A stretch of DNA of 52,104 nt from Aphodosoma sp045614825 (lineage in GTDB: Bacteria > Bacteroidota > Bacteroidia > Bacteroidales > Paludibacteraceae): NCBI GenBank assembly GCA_045614825.1, contig JAZLDO010000146.1, forward strand, positions 1 through 52,104, given 5' to 3'. The notes below the pieces were generated by a model. It saw only the letters and a program-made list of their open reading frames with translations. It searched no databases and was not told the DNA's origin. Below, in pieces: positions 40,101 to 48,799 of the stretch (positions within the stretch are counted from its first letter, which is position 1; each line of letters begins with the position of its first letter). A program made the position numbers and the translations under genes.

Positions 40101-41853
40101 GGTTTAATACGACATCCATACCTACTTTAGCAGCATAACCGCTTTCAATATACATATAATTATCGATTATATTAATTTTTTTACCACTATAATCACCGTC
40201 TTCAGCACCATAATCAACAAACACTACTTTCATTCCCGGATTAGTTTGCTGAATTGCTCTAGCGATATCTAATTCTACATCACTAGCCTGTTTAACAGTT
40301 GCTGATGTGTTAGGATAATAATTACTGAATAATTGTGATGCTATTTTATTTTTAGTATCTGTGTTATGTAAATAATTATCCACATATTGTCTTTGTGCAT
40401 CTAATGTTTTATTTAATAAGTTTGCAGATTTATTAAATTGCTCAACACCAATAGTATTCATTAAAGTAATTAAATCTTCAGCAGCTTTGGTTTTAATATT
40501 GTCTGTCTCTGTATCTTTTTGTACTGCTTCATTCCATTCTAATGAATGTTGTGTTTTAATTTCTGTTTCAGTTAAATTTTTATATTTAGTCATTAACTTA
40601 GTCTTTGCAGAAACTTGGTCAGCGTTAAAAGCATCTATCGCTTTAGCGATATTATATGATTTACCTAATCCAATGCTTTTATAATCTTTTTTATCTGTCA
40701 ATTTAGCGTCAGGGTGACTTTTAGAGTATTCCGCTTGTGCAGTGCTTAAATCCAGTAATTGACCGTTTTTAACAGCCAATCTTGGGGTTGATAACACACT
40801 TCCACCAGTTACAAGTGAACCTGTAATACCACCTATTAAACCGGCATATAATACATCTTGTACTGATGCTAAATCGGCAGTAGGGTCAATCATTAACTTG
40901 TTTAAAATACTATTTCCTATCTCAGATGCCATTTCTTCAACGCCTTCTGATAAGAAGTTGAATCCCATATCGGTTATCCATGAACCAGTAGACAATGCTT
41001 TATTACCAGACAGTAAAGAACCTAAAGTATCGAATTTTAAAAGTTTACCAGACGTCCATTCTATGCCTGCTTCAAGTCCTGTGGTTGCTGCAGTATAACC
41101 TAACATAGCCCAGTAATTTATGTCAGGATTTGATTTAATTACTTCTTCTGTTGTGTTACCTGCCATGGAAGCGTAATAAATTCCTTGACCAGCACCCGGA
41201 ATAAGTAATGGAGCCATTCTAACAAGACCTGACGCAACATTATCGACTACTTTAAGAACATCGTTTTTATCAACCCATGTATAAGTGTTAATCCACTCTG
41301 ATAGTTTTCTTTGGTTATCTGCATAACCTGTAACATCGGCTGCTATAAATTTTTTTGATGCCTCTGCAGCATTCTTATCAAAAATACTTGCTACAGCGGC
41401 ACTACCTGTAATACCTACATCAATTAAACCCTCAACGATACCTGTTAACTGGTTGAACGCATTACCTACTATTCCACCAATAGAATTAACTGCTTTTTCA
41501 AAATCATTTAAACCGTTAAAAATTTCTTCTCGTTTAATTTGCTCAAATTTTTGATTGAACTGCTCAGTTGCTTTTTTATAATCTTCTGAATTTTTGTCAT
41601 ATAAATTTTCAACAACTAAGTAATTAAATTTATCAGATTTATCTGTCAATTTGTTATACGCAGTTTCATTAAATGTAGGAGACATATTATCGGTAAGACT
41701 AGCCATAACTGATAAATATTCGTAACCTTGATTATTTTGTTTAGCGATGTCATAATATTCAGCATCGAAATATTTATTTTTTAATGCTTGTTCCTCTAAT
41801 ATTTCATTTGTACTGATATATGACGCTTTAAAAATACCTTTGTTGTCTGCCAT
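34198..41853 (-). CDS. Giant internal virion (polyvalent) protein with HExxH motif
   Basis: 2,551 residues, 15% of the genome. Hydrophobic segments lie near residues 125-170 and 205-270. A zincin-like motif HEVLHAF (H943, E944, H947) marks a likely metallopeptidase domain. A Pro/Thr/Glu linker (about 1490-1550) precedes a long coiled coil (about 1730-1805). The segment AFRYTAMLSSPITWIRNKV (about 1895-1915) is characteristic of phage polyvalent proteins. Near the C-terminus there are two further hydrophobic stretches. Such proteins are packaged and ejected with the DNA and protect or help its entry. No RNA polymerase motifs were seen. A peptidoglycan-degrading domain could hide here, since no separate endolysin was found. 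Confidence 0.85.
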   Translation of the reverse strand: MADNKGIFKASYISTNEILEEQALKNKYFDAEYYDIAKQNNQGYEYLSVMASLTDNMSPTFNETAYNKLTDKSDKFNYLVVENLYDKNSEDYKKATEQFNQKFEQIKREEIFNGLNDFEKAVNSIGGIVGNAFNQLTGIVEGLIDVGITGSAAVASIFDKNAAEASKKFIAADVTGYADNQRKLSEWINTYTWVDKNDVLKVVDNVASGLVRMAPLLIPGAGQGIYYASMAGNTTEEVIKSNPDINYWAMLGYTAATTGLEAGIEWTSGKLLKFDTLGSLLSGNKALSTGSWITDMGFNFLSEGVEEMASEIGNSILNKLMIDPTADLASVQDVLYAGLIGGITGSLVTGGSVLSTPRLAVKNGQLLDLSTAQAEYSKSHPDAKLTDKKDYKSIGLGKSYNIAKAIDAFNADQVSAKTKLMTKYKNLTETEIKTQHSLEWNEAVQKDTETDNIKTKAAEDLITLMNTIGVEQFNKSANLLNKTLDAQRQYVDNYLHNTDTKNKIASQLFSNYYPNTSATVKQASDVELDIARAIQQTNPGMKVVFVDYGAEDGDYSGKKINIIDNYMYIESGYAAKVGMDVVLNQTVRQTLVNEMMNNIQSKELSDLVEMFGSYDDILSNSTDKNRTKIVNELLKKQSKAVTIDQHRAALQQALYDEKYINRLLMLNKKVHKNMYNILLKAINKNKIKRKTEATKKELHELLEIKQRYIQSLTDYIASDTDIEIATSDYQLNADESNYIRTNVTETYLNKQYALMKTDHTKNTARRHDLERMLAGVRATETLLDSFDYTRSLDETYYDEVFVANIKNKQNESDFRRAMFDYVLNNYGFVLAPVDGEIYEAVDLPRYMTPSMIWWCNFGEKIPEKIYKIEEVVSNTFTDKRFSDSELSRIKIKFIDATEDAKVNTIAGSTNYKDPNNIMITIKLKKRNGKLIANPNQRLHVITHEVLHAFSFLQGLPRGANLKTMTQFVKNMSITQRRYMENLLLDETFRNTASEADKIEKLSMKMYQRVDGELLAEGQITQIYRGDIGDYFTISGNTLIGRGKFRPITGKLYNIESTSQFAKATSTFDIVTRAIKNAGITDLKTFGFSKKFIKNYETNQIDKDLINDMLNTPRTVSHDGSLIVSQTGSGVGNKQATNFIINAVYPDAVLNSIAKINMFRDILPTLSILYGVKDKTTKEIPKEVQNKLTAIFANSMTTWKDSLTNLLSEMIQKGVYSAQEVSNVQYATADDLDRPENTNTFVSHILQNNISPYKPASVVKLIKTLRSQYGIGGKKYVSESIDTGVQSKDGEDMVGQYGGEDTRFEELLSISDREPTDIVADNTENKYGYQLYRIKESDLETDFKNKLNEFFEVYTTKIEQTENMTDDEYKKLLQERAIKIENLYKSITSVVKLFKSTQFIDKIRNKYGENAVDTVRKISTKKYFMETLNEFVSTLIQTENGIDAAMKLKNYLTDSIRTSRLKSAFGIAALTDLNKLFDKRSLKKQRAKTEKMNASSTVSTEVQPKPVEQSQEPVAETTAPTETVGDQTSFSGETAKPVTQKVEKRKTRIKKTLKLDKAPEETTQAAVTLDVVTDTNLSIVDKLEQFIEANATDKYSKYQALVEEEVDEVKSREYIALSDKMSEKASFLIKHKKDYAKIRAELLARNTDISRAAANFLDYYMYKFASSDPEVRKISQQTSTLAAQKLGLRGVYAKRYSPMNKFATELKNKGINVVDKLTQKKLLEIAGKYDARIANRTAEIKQAKQKIKQLENQLVEMGKQQEKITTLESQIESLTNQLVDADPSKLKELTSEIDKLQKQINKFNTNAADQTVIMSDLTNLNETIEVLESGDAMAMLDWSIRTTADANERNKKESGAISEITDELANILDDKELSTIRHSKKGNYPVAFPKATAKLKQVSSTLKAFRYTAMLSSPITWIRNKVNNTMMVGLDNITKNIERKIIEHTKSSEQYKDPNQYRLTDTLDKDLQNHIKNKYYKSLFDALGTDKNRYDSSASSQQTKNLETQVQKKSENPFVKGLAYAQDFVYKGLELGKLTGDRPTLTNMVIDNITMFTTANKDKMLADLQTKYGTIEQVKKKKTIPTEQKAALIKAYTTQSNIDVLEAVMTDSEYFSSTILKMSAERACEQLFKNDNMFSDMLRKMADKSPAADLVIGVVMPFYKVGSNILSMAYKYSPLNFISALKKMSIAEQVTSTDYKGKIKGTEVAEKDRAFAQASVGTALWVAGMIASAIGLIDYDDDDYLGPAVNVFGVRIGLSNAAPALTTLSLGAVLTDSLKKGEGVNVNKIADVLYSNTLLGSIENVFKYDTESTLEGVTVSYLTSYIPAVVKLITKVTDPYSRDKTGTLGDKLWKSTLAAIPGLSYMVPSKINAYSGQSQTRYGSADASFWGMIENIIGAVNPFDISYEDKYLTDIQKEAERLNVPTSGVTGRFTYNGTDVAVLGTEKENIAKFRANYINNQYSKIVNDKQFVTVETEDGKRITTTYSKLTNKQKQNVISKLYTDGSNYAKIKYWIDSGNSYYTSNQSEYNNLINILGKNSKIIYKKTWSKSKFVEA

Positions 41854-41857
41854 AAAC

Positions 41858-42958
41858 CTACCCTCTATATTTAGAAATTGCTTTTGATTCTAATGCTTTT
41901 AACATATTGTCATACGTCTCAATAACTGCTTGACGGGTCAAATAATCGGTATCTTGTGAGCCAATATTCTCCCAATTAGCAAGACCTAATGTTTTAGAGA
42001 AAACACCAGTTTGCCAACCAGATTTGCTAGCACGTTTACCGATATCCTCCAATATAGTGATAGGGTCTCCGCCTAGCACCTCTTTTATTTCTGCTTCAGT
42101 TAATCCAATAGAACTAGCGTATTTAGTGATTTCATCCGCTTTGTCTGTTAATTTAGACACACCCTTATCGCCCAAATCAAAGAAGTCGAATGTTTGGAAA
42201 TCTGTTCTGTCTAAAGTTAACGCTTCAGGTCTGAATGATTCAATGTAACCTTTCATACCAAGTCTTCTTCGTTCATTCTCTTCAGAACTTGCGTTGTATG
42301 TCAATGTATCGAATCCGAACAATTCCTTGTACAAACTAGACAAATCTGTAGTTTCGTCTATTAAATAACTTAACGCATCTGTTTTACCCGCTTCTTCTAA
42401 TGCTGTTTTAAATTGTTTAGAATCACCTAAAATAGCAGCCATATAACGGTCCGTTCCCCAGTCTGTTAAATTGCCTGTGTCAGTGTCATATAATTCTAAA
42501 TTTTTTGCGTTGTAATTGGCTTCTACTTGTTGTCTTGCGACATCTACAATATCTGTTTTTATTTGTGCTAATTTATCAATTTCTTTTTCTAAATTAGACT
42601 GAAACTGGCTGTATTGATTTTGTACATTTGCTGATGCTTGTGCTAATGTTTTTTGTTGTGCTGCTCTTGCTTGTTCATAAGCATTAGCATATGTGCCGCT
42701 TATAGATTGTCCTATCTCTTCCTTATAACCTGTTTCTAAGCCAGAAGTACCAGTCAATGCTCGTTGTTGCTTTAGATAATTAGCATAAGCATTAGATATA
42801 TCATAACTTGCTCGTGTTGCTGCTGACTGTTCGGTAGTCTTATAACTTGATGTTAGTAAGTCTTGGAACTGTTTGATTTGATTTTGAACTTGTTCTGATG
42901 CATAGACTTCTTCTTTAACATTCTTCTTCAATTCTGTTAATGTAATCGGACTTGCCAT
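41858..42958 (-). CDS. Internal virion/ejection protein
   Basis: 366 residues. The N-terminal two fifths is Gln/Ala-rich coiled coil (NAYANYLKQQRALTGTSGLE, then SQFQSNLEKEIDKLAQIK); the rest is mixed with acidic patches. Coiled-coil, Ala/Gln-rich proteins directly upstream of the giant protein are typical podovirus ejection proteins that form the inner core. It overlaps the preceding membrane-protein gene by 44 bp. Confidence 0.7.
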   Translation of the reverse strand: MASPITLTELKKNVKEEVYASEQVQNQIKQFQDLLTSSYKTTEQSAATRASYDISNAYANYLKQQRALTGTSGLETGYKEEIGQSISGTYANAYEQARAAQQKTLAQASANVQNQYSQFQSNLEKEIDKLAQIKTDIVDVARQQVEANYNAKNLELYDTDTGNLTDWGTDRYMAAILGDSKQFKTALEEAGKTDALSYLIDETTDLSSLYKELFGFDTLTYNASSEENERRRLGMKGYIESFRPEALTLDRTDFQTFDFFDLGDKGVSKLTDKADEITKYASSIGLTEAEIKEVLGGDPITILEDIGKRASKSGWQTGVFSKTLGLANWENIGSQDTDYLTRQAVIETYDNMLKALESKAISKYRG

Positions 42959-43778
42959 TTTTTACAGTCACCTCCTTGTATGTAGCATATTTATCTACAA
43001 TAAATTTTAATCTTGAATAATAATCTAAAGTTTCTTCTTTAGTTTGTTTGTGTGCTTTAATAACAGTCCATGCTATGCTAAAAGTTATTGTAAATAAATA
43101 ACACACATATTTGAAAACATTTTCCCAGTTAAGCATTATTTGTTCTATGGCTTGCATTGAGAAAACTGTTGTTAATAGAAATGAACCCATAGTAGATACT
43201 ATTTGGAATGTTCTCTTCTTTGTTTGCAAATGGTTTCTTGCGTCATATAGTTGTTCACTATTTGATAGAGCCATTATTTGTTCACTTTTGATAGGTTTTA
43301 ATCTGTCTGCTTGTCTTTGTGTTTTATAATATAATTTAGCATATCTTATCTCACCAATTTGTTCTGGTGTAAGTTTACGCCAAGACGGATGTAGTAATAA
43401 CATCCACCATTCTTTTTGTGATAAATTTTTAGATGTTCTTGAACCAATCTTATTCTTGATAAAATGCTCTTTGTTCTCTTGGTTTAATATTACTAAATAT
43501 TTTTCTAGGTCATTAGCATCTAACACTACTTTGTCTATTATAGCAAAGTATTTATTTTTTTCGTTAATCATTTCAGGGTCGCTTAATACTTTCTCTTCAG
43601 TATAATCGTACCACCACACTTTCATCAATAGTCCTAATAGCAATACTATTGATAATTCCATAAAAAACTCAGGAGTTAATTGTACAATACCCGCCTTAAC
43701 GAATATTATACCAAATAATGTGAATATTACTAATAATGTAAGTATAACAGCAAGCCATTGTTTAACTGCTCTTATCAT
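42915..43778 (-). CDS. Four-helix membrane protein in the structural unit
   Basis: 287 residues with two N-terminal membrane helices (about 8-29 and 38-55), a charged cytoplasmic domain (about 60-190) and two more helices (about 195-215 and 222-243). It overlaps both neighbours (17 and 44 bp). It may belong to the lysis set with the preceding holin-like gene or to the injection machinery. No family recognised. Confidence 0.68.
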   Translation of the reverse strand: MIRAVKQWLAVILTLLVIFTLFGIIFVKAGIVQLTPEFFMELSIVLLLGLLMKVWWYDYTEEKVLSDPEMINEKNKYFAIIDKVVLDANDLEKYLVILNQENKEHFIKNKIGSRTSKNLSQKEWWMLLLHPSWRKLTPEQIGEIRYAKLYYKTQRQADRLKPIKSEQIMALSNSEQLYDARNHLQTKKRTFQIVSTMGSFLLTTVFSMQAIEQIMLNWENVFKYVCYLFTITFSIAWTVIKAHKQTKEETLDYYSRLKFIVDKYATYKEVTVKNGKSDYINRIEEEC

Positions 43779-44178
43779 CCGTATTTTTCTCCTTTACTAG
43801 GTTCTCTAGTGCCTTCACAACATCATCTGTTGTAGCCGGTTGAGTTAAATTATTATACCACATATTTAATGGTATTGCACAAGCACCAGATATTAGTGCT
43901 GTTGCTGATATTTCTAATATTTGCTGACCCAATGTTACTGATACATAACTCAATAAGAAACATATCACACAGGTCTTAAACGCACTAGGTGTTTGAAATA
44001 TTTTCTTTGTTGCGTCCTTAAAAATTAAAGCCAGTATCACTGCCACTAATACAGCGGCAGCAGATATGGCTTTGTCTGTTCTATCTATGAAGATAGGAGC
44101 GTTTACAAGTAAGACAACAACGGGAGGAACTGCTTGAACACCTATTGCAGCAAGTTTAATCCACGTAGTTTTCTTCAT
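43762..44178 (-). CDS. Holin-like membrane protein
   Basis: 138 residues with a basic start, four hydrophobic helices (about 8-27, 37-53, 68-86, 88-104) and a charged C-terminus (LENLVKEKNTDDKSS). Size, topology and late position fit a holin, but this is inference; no endolysin gene is adjacent. Confidence 0.55.
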   Translation of the reverse strand: MKKTTWIKLAAIGVQAVPPVVVLLVNAPIFIDRTDKAISAAAVLVAVILALIFKDATKKIFQTPSAFKTCVICFLLSYVSVTLGQQILEISATALISGACAIPLNMWYNNLTQPATTDDVVKALENLVKEKNTDDKSS

Positions 44179-44181
44179 AAA

Positions 44182-44682
44182 TTATCTCCTTGTTCTTGTT
44201 TCTGTAATTTCTGTAACAGTACTAGCCTGTTTAAGTTGTTGTAGTAATGCTTGAACTTGCTCTGCTAGTTTAGCATTTTCATCTGTTAAAGTTTTAATAA
44301 TATCATCTGTACCAGACATTAATTTGTTTTTAAGTAATGTAAGACTCGCTTTAGTTTCCTCATCTAAAGTAGAATTTTGGAATACTAAATTGAACATTTC
44401 TGCTAAACAAGTATTTGATTGTTTAAGGTCTGATAATTCAGTTTTAACAGCGTCTAATTCAGGTCTAGTATCTTCTTTGTCATTTATCTTTTTAAGCGCC
44501 TCTAATTCAAGGTCTGCTTTCTTAGCACGTGTTTTAGCATCTGCTCTAATTGTGATAGAAAGCCATGTAAGCATAGCAACCATAAGTGCTACTAATGCAG
44601 GAACTATCATATCACTGTATGTAGTCCAGATATTAATTAACCATGCTGGTAATTGTATTGCTAACATTAAATCCATTTTCAT
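44182..44682 (-). CDS. Membrane-anchored coiled-coil protein
   Basis: 166 residues. One membrane helix (about 24-46) is followed by a long charged coiled coil (about 49-80 and 120-155) and a basic tail (TETRTRR). The topology resembles phage spanins or holin-accessory proteins and also injection-pore components. No lipobox was seen. Confidence 0.62.
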   Translation of the reverse strand: MKMDLMLAIQLPAWLINIWTTYSDMIVPALVALMVAMLTWLSITIRADAKTRAKKADLELEALKKINDKEDTRPELDAVKTELSDLKQSNTCLAEMFNLVFQNSTLDEETKASLTLLKNKLMSGTDDIIKTLTDENAKLAEQVQALLQQLKQASTVTEITETRTRR

Positions 44683-44690
44683 TTATCTCC

Positions 44691-44948
44691 TTATATAATG
44701 TTTGTGAACTTTGGTTCTGGTAAATGTTCTTTACCTTCTAGTTCACGTAATCTTTGTTCTTTTTCATATGCTTCCATTTCTAAAGCATATCTTGATTCTA
44801 ACATAGGCAAACCTAAATATTTATATCTATTTGCTCTATTTAATCTTTCTGTATATTCAGTTCTAAACCATCTCTTTAATTCGTCAATTTCTATCGCCAC
44901 ATGGTTTGGGTGAACTGTTTTTCTTGTTTCTATAGATTGTTCTATCAT
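44691..44948 (-). CDS. Small structural-region protein
   Basis: 85 residues, helical, with many Arg/Glu (RYALEMEAYEKEQRLRELEG). It overlaps the tail hub gene by 4 bp (ATGA). No family recognised; position suggests a small tail or lysis accessory protein. Confidence 0.65.
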   Translation of the reverse strand: MIEQSIETRKTVHPNHVAIEIDELKRWFRTEYTERLNRANRYKYLGLPMLESRYALEMEAYEKEQRLRELEGKEHLPEPKFTNII

Positions 44949-47773
44949 CTAATCAATCCCTCCAATAATACATATTTCAAGCCTAATCCCACTAGGCGTA
45001 ATTTATTATTTCTAAATTCTTTTCTCTCTTCTGTGCCTCTATCATCTGGTGTGATATTGGATATTTTCATTTGTAAGAAACCAAATTTAGATATATTTGT
45101 TTTTCTTGTAGTAGACCTCACAAGATTTATATCATTAGATATTTCTTTGTCTGGCACACTACTTGCTAATTTACGGAATACTTTGAAACCGTATTTTAAT
45201 CCATAACCGTCTGTTGTGTCGTCATCGGTTAGTATAAATGTTGTATTAACTAATCTCTTTGTGTAATTTATTGTACCTAAATACATTATTTGTGATTGCC
45301 AATACCAATCAATTAACTTTTCACCATCGTCATAATATTCAGTGACTAAAACATCGTCAAAGTTAGGCACATCTATATCGGTTGTTGTGAGATAGTATAT
45401 TTCTCCATTTTTGTCTGCAAATTCGGTTCTATTATTAACTACAAACGAATCTAGCACAACAATAGGTAATTCCCAATAATACCACGAATTTGTACGGTTA
45501 TCGAGTAAATAAATACTAGTTTTATTTTTCTCATCATCAGGCAATATGATGTAAGTCCAATATAATCTATTTAATGTCTGTGCATTTTTAATTATATCAT
45601 CTGGTATATCTAACCATCTTTGATTAATTGGTCTACTCATTAAATCTGCAATTCTTTCTGTGGCAGACACATTAGATAACTGACTTAAACCATATACGCC
45701 ATCATTGTTCATTTGTAATGGTATTTCTGTTAGAGTTGTCACTATCGGAGCATCTATTGCAGTGTTACCAACAGTATTTTTACTTTCAGTAATACTATAT
45801 TCTCTAGTACCTGATGACGATTCAAATGGTTGTATTAGATATAATCTATCATCTTTGTAAGCAATTAATGTCGTATCATTTGCTAAGTTAAAACCTGTTA
45901 TCGGTAAGTTACTATCGCCCAAATCATTATATTCCGTTATCGGAAAATATGTTGGGTCATTGTTTCTTGACCTATAATATCTATTGCCATTAGCAAACCA
46001 GTAATTATTATCAAAACGTGTGTTTAGATATGATTTGAATAATATTTTACGATTATCTAACAAATTATGATAATCAATATTCTCTGATAATTCTCTAGTG
46101 ATTATTATTGGATTTTTATAATCTATTTGTATTTTATCTATTGTGTTGTATGTAGAGCCAAGATATGTGTCAATTTCTATAAAAGGTGTTTCAAGTGCAA
46201 CATCATCAGCATACATATACTGATTATATAATGCAGACGCATACGAATGTTGTGTTTGTTCGTGCCATACTAATTCATTTTTATTCATATTTAATATAGC
46301 AAACTGACTAGAACTTAAAAGATAACACAACGTGTTAGTTGTAATAACGTGTGTAAATAATCCTGAATAAGCATTTTCGATTGCAATTATATTTTTATCC
46401 TCGATTGTGTATTTGTTAATATCTACCGCAATTCTATCAGAAACTTTGGCGTTTTCAGTTAAATAAATAATAAATGCTCCGTTTGGTGATACGGTATAAT
46501 CTAAAAACAAATAAGATGACTCTGCTATTAATTCTGTTTCAGCAGAATAAGTGTTGTTAAGACCTTCTGTTAAATGCGTCACATATAATCGAGATTGTAA
46601 TGTATCAGGATGTTTAGCATCAATAACAATGATTTTATTGTTTGCAGATAATTTAAAACTAATGATTTCAAATGATTCGTCGGGCAATGTTATTTCGATA
46701 GGTGTATGTCCTTTATAATTAGATAATGCTAATTTATCACCCATGTTCCATAAAACAAAATTTCCATTAGATGCTATATCCAGTGTGTTGATATTTACGG
46801 TATATTTATCGTTTTGAAATTTATCAATACTAGATATAAACCAGTCGCCAGATTCACTAGACACTAATATTTTTATATTTTTATTAGTTTTATCTTCTAC
46901 AATTAAAAATCGTTTGCCGTCTGGTGTAGCAGTACACGCTAATAATTTATTGTCATTCATGTTTACTGGTAAATCAGAATCGCGTTCACTTTTAATGACA
47001 TTTCCGTTCAAATTATCTATGGTTATTTTTGTAGGAAAACCGTATTCATCTATACCATACCAATAAGAATAACTATTAGTGGATAGTGTTGATAATTTTT
47101 TAACAGGCTTAAATTTAGCCGTTGTTATTGTTGTTGACTGTATTGCCATATTATTAATATCGATTATATTTGTTATCGCTGTACGAGGATTCCAAGTACC
47201 ATCCCAATAATAACTCTCTTTATATTTATCGCTTAACAAGTTCAACGGTTCAACATCAAACCTATTACCGTCAATATCTACTGTTGCGGTTGTCGGCACA
47301 TAACCTTCCACATCTTTAATAACTTTTTCAGTTCGATTTATTACTGTGTAGTTTTCTCTATCTAATAAATATACGTTCTCACCTTGCTCGAATATTTTAC
47401 ATTTATTTGTCGGTATAGTACCTGTTATATCCTTTAACGGTCCGTCATTGATATATAGTTTCATTACCGGTTGGCCATTTAATTTACCATGTAGTAAATA
47501 TCCGTCATGTAATTTATAATAACCAATAGGTTGCCATGTATCGCCTAATGTTTTAAGTAAGTCAACATATTTCTTTTGTAATCTAGGTCTAGTTGTTAAT
47601 GTGTTACTCTCATCAACATATACATTTAAGCAATCACTTGCTGTGTTATTGTCTAATTCAAATGGGTTACTAGATACATCAAGTCCTCTAAAGTTTGTTA
47701 TATTTAAATGTCTGTAATCTGGTGATTTTGGTATATCGAATGTTACAGGTTCTCTTCTAATTGTGTTACCCAT
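44945..47773 (-). CDS. Tail hub / stabilisation protein, beta-propeller type
   Basis: 942 residues, beta-rich throughout. The start (NFRGLDVSSNPFELDNNTAS then NVYVDESNTLTTRPRL) is the typical opening of the P22 gp10-like/T7 gp12-like proteins that plug the connector and form the tail tube of podoviruses. WD-like repeats spaced at 50-60 residues follow. Adjacent to the connector genes, as expected. Confidence 0.78.
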   Translation of the reverse strand: MGNTIRREPVTFDIPKSPDYRHLNITNFRGLDVSSNPFELDNNTASDCLNVYVDESNTLTTRPRLQKKYVDLLKTLGDTWQPIGYYKLHDGYLLHGKLNGQPVMKLYINDGPLKDITGTIPTNKCKIFEQGENVYLLDRENYTVINRTEKVIKDVEGYVPTTATVDIDGNRFDVEPLNLLSDKYKESYYWDGTWNPRTAITNIIDINNMAIQSTTITTAKFKPVKKLSTLSTNSYSYWYGIDEYGFPTKITIDNLNGNVIKSERDSDLPVNMNDNKLLACTATPDGKRFLIVEDKTNKNIKILVSSESGDWFISSIDKFQNDKYTVNINTLDIASNGNFVLWNMGDKLALSNYKGHTPIEITLPDESFEIISFKLSANNKIIVIDAKHPDTLQSRLYVTHLTEGLNNTYSAETELIAESSYLFLDYTVSPNGAFIIYLTENAKVSDRIAVDINKYTIEDKNIIAIENAYSGLFTHVITTNTLCYLLSSSQFAILNMNKNELVWHEQTQHSYASALYNQYMYADDVALETPFIEIDTYLGSTYNTIDKIQIDYKNPIIITRELSENIDYHNLLDNRKILFKSYLNTRFDNNYWFANGNRYYRSRNNDPTYFPITEYNDLGDSNLPITGFNLANDTTLIAYKDDRLYLIQPFESSSGTREYSITESKNTVGNTAIDAPIVTTLTEIPLQMNNDGVYGLSQLSNVSATERIADLMSRPINQRWLDIPDDIIKNAQTLNRLYWTYIILPDDEKNKTSIYLLDNRTNSWYYWELPIVVLDSFVVNNRTEFADKNGEIYYLTTTDIDVPNFDDVLVTEYYDDGEKLIDWYWQSQIMYLGTINYTKRLVNTTFILTDDDTTDGYGLKYGFKVFRKLASSVPDKEISNDINLVRSTTRKTNISKFGFLQMKISNITPDDRGTEERKEFRNNKLRLVGLGLKYVLLEGLIR

Positions 47774-47961
47774 TGGCTTATCTCCGCTAGAACAGTCGCT
47801 GATTTAGTTGGGTGGTCGTGTGCTGTTCTAAATTTAGCATTATCTATAATGAATAGAGCGATTGCTTGTTCTATGTTTGCTACAGAAGTTCCCTTCGGAA
47901 TATCAAAACCAAAATCACTACCTTTCTTATAAAACTCAATTAACTTTTCTTTCTTAGCCAT
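47743..47961 (-). CDS. Small protein between connector and tail hub
   Basis: 72 residues from ATG 47961, chosen because GGAGG lies about 10 bases upstream; the frame opens at 48003. Alpha-helical with a central hydrophobic helix (IEQAIALFIIDNAKF). It overlaps the hub gene by 31 bp. Function unknown; likely a head-tail joining accessory. Confidence 0.65.
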   Translation of the reverse strand: MAKKEKLIEFYKKGSDFGFDIPKGTSVANIEQAIALFIIDNAKFRTAHDHPTKSATVLAEISQWVTQLEENL

Positions 47962-47962
47962 T

Positions 47963-48709
47963 TTAATACCAACCTCCATTACTCTTAAAATGATTTGTTT
48001 CATACATTACATTTGTATCTAATCTGCTAATCATCAACTCATATTCGTTCTTTAATATTGTTGACCTTTGAATGTCGTCTTCTGCTAATATTTGTGAAGC
48101 CACATAACTGGGGATGCAATTTAATATTGACGGGTCTATAGGTAAATCAACTTGCTCATTATCGTTCATATAATCTTCAGTAATTACTTCGTATAAACCG
48201 TTGTAGAATATATTATAAGCACCAACTTCAGGTAATTTAATATATCTGTCACCAACATAAGTTATTGTAGGGTCCGGTTGACCATTATGATAATTAATCA
48301 TATCTGCAAAACTCAAGAAATCTTCTGGCATTTCAATTACGTCTGATACTGTGTAATAATGTTCTGTCTCTTGTAATTGACCACTCAAATAAACATATCT
48401 TTTGTGAGTATTGATATCTGTGTAAATTGTGTTATATTGTGCATCTTCAACAATCGGGTCACCTAATGTAGCGTTATAATATAATTTACCATCTACAATC
48501 TGAAAGTCTGAGCCTAAAATGCCTTTAGAATATACAATAGGTTGAAATGTTTTGACGTCAGGTTTTACACTATTAGCAATTTGATTTAAGCACTCGTTAG
48601 CAAAATATGCAAACTTACTAGCATAATTATCAGTATCATTATTTACTTCTTGTTCATCCATAAATAACTTATTGATTATTGCTTGTCTAATCTCGCTCCA
48701 TTTTTTCAT
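47963..48709 (-). CDS. Head-tail connector/adaptor protein
   Basis: 248 residues, helical N- and C-termini around a beta-rich middle (about 55-190). The layout (KKWSEIRQAIINKLF, then IDPSILNCIPSYVASQIL) matches podovirus adaptor proteins of the P22 gp4/T7 gp11 type that sit below the portal. Position after the capsid gene supports this. Confidence 0.72.
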   Translation of the reverse strand: MKKWSEIRQAIINKLFMDEQEVNNDTDNYASKFAYFANECLNQIANSVKPDVKTFQPIVYSKGILGSDFQIVDGKLYYNATLGDPIVEDAQYNTIYTDINTHKRYVYLSGQLQETEHYYTVSDVIEMPEDFLSFADMINYHNGQPDPTITYVGDRYIKLPEVGAYNIFYNGLYEVITEDYMNDNEQVDLPIDPSILNCIPSYVASQILAEDDIQRSTILKNEYELMISRLDTNVMYETNHFKSNGGWY

Positions 48710-48768
48710 TTATTATTCTCCTTATTTATTAGTGAGTAATTCAAGTCATTACCTCAAATCACTCATAT

Positions 48769-48793
48769 ATAAGAGAGCATTTCGCTCTCTTAT
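48769..48793 (-). promoter_or_regulatory. Hairpin downstream of the capsid gene
   Basis: A 10 bp perfect stem (arm ATAAGAGAGC) with a 5-nt loop lies just after the capsid stop. No T tract follows, so it is more likely an mRNA 3'-stability or attenuation hairpin that keeps capsid mRNA abundant than a full terminator. Confidence 0.55.
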
Positions 48794-48799
48794 GTTGAA

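Noticed and set aside
34198..41853. Virion RNA polymerase (N4 type) in the giant protein
   Set aside because: Hairpins with 3-nt loops raised this idea, but no T7/N4 RNA polymerase motifs or DxDGD motif were seen in the 2,551 residues.
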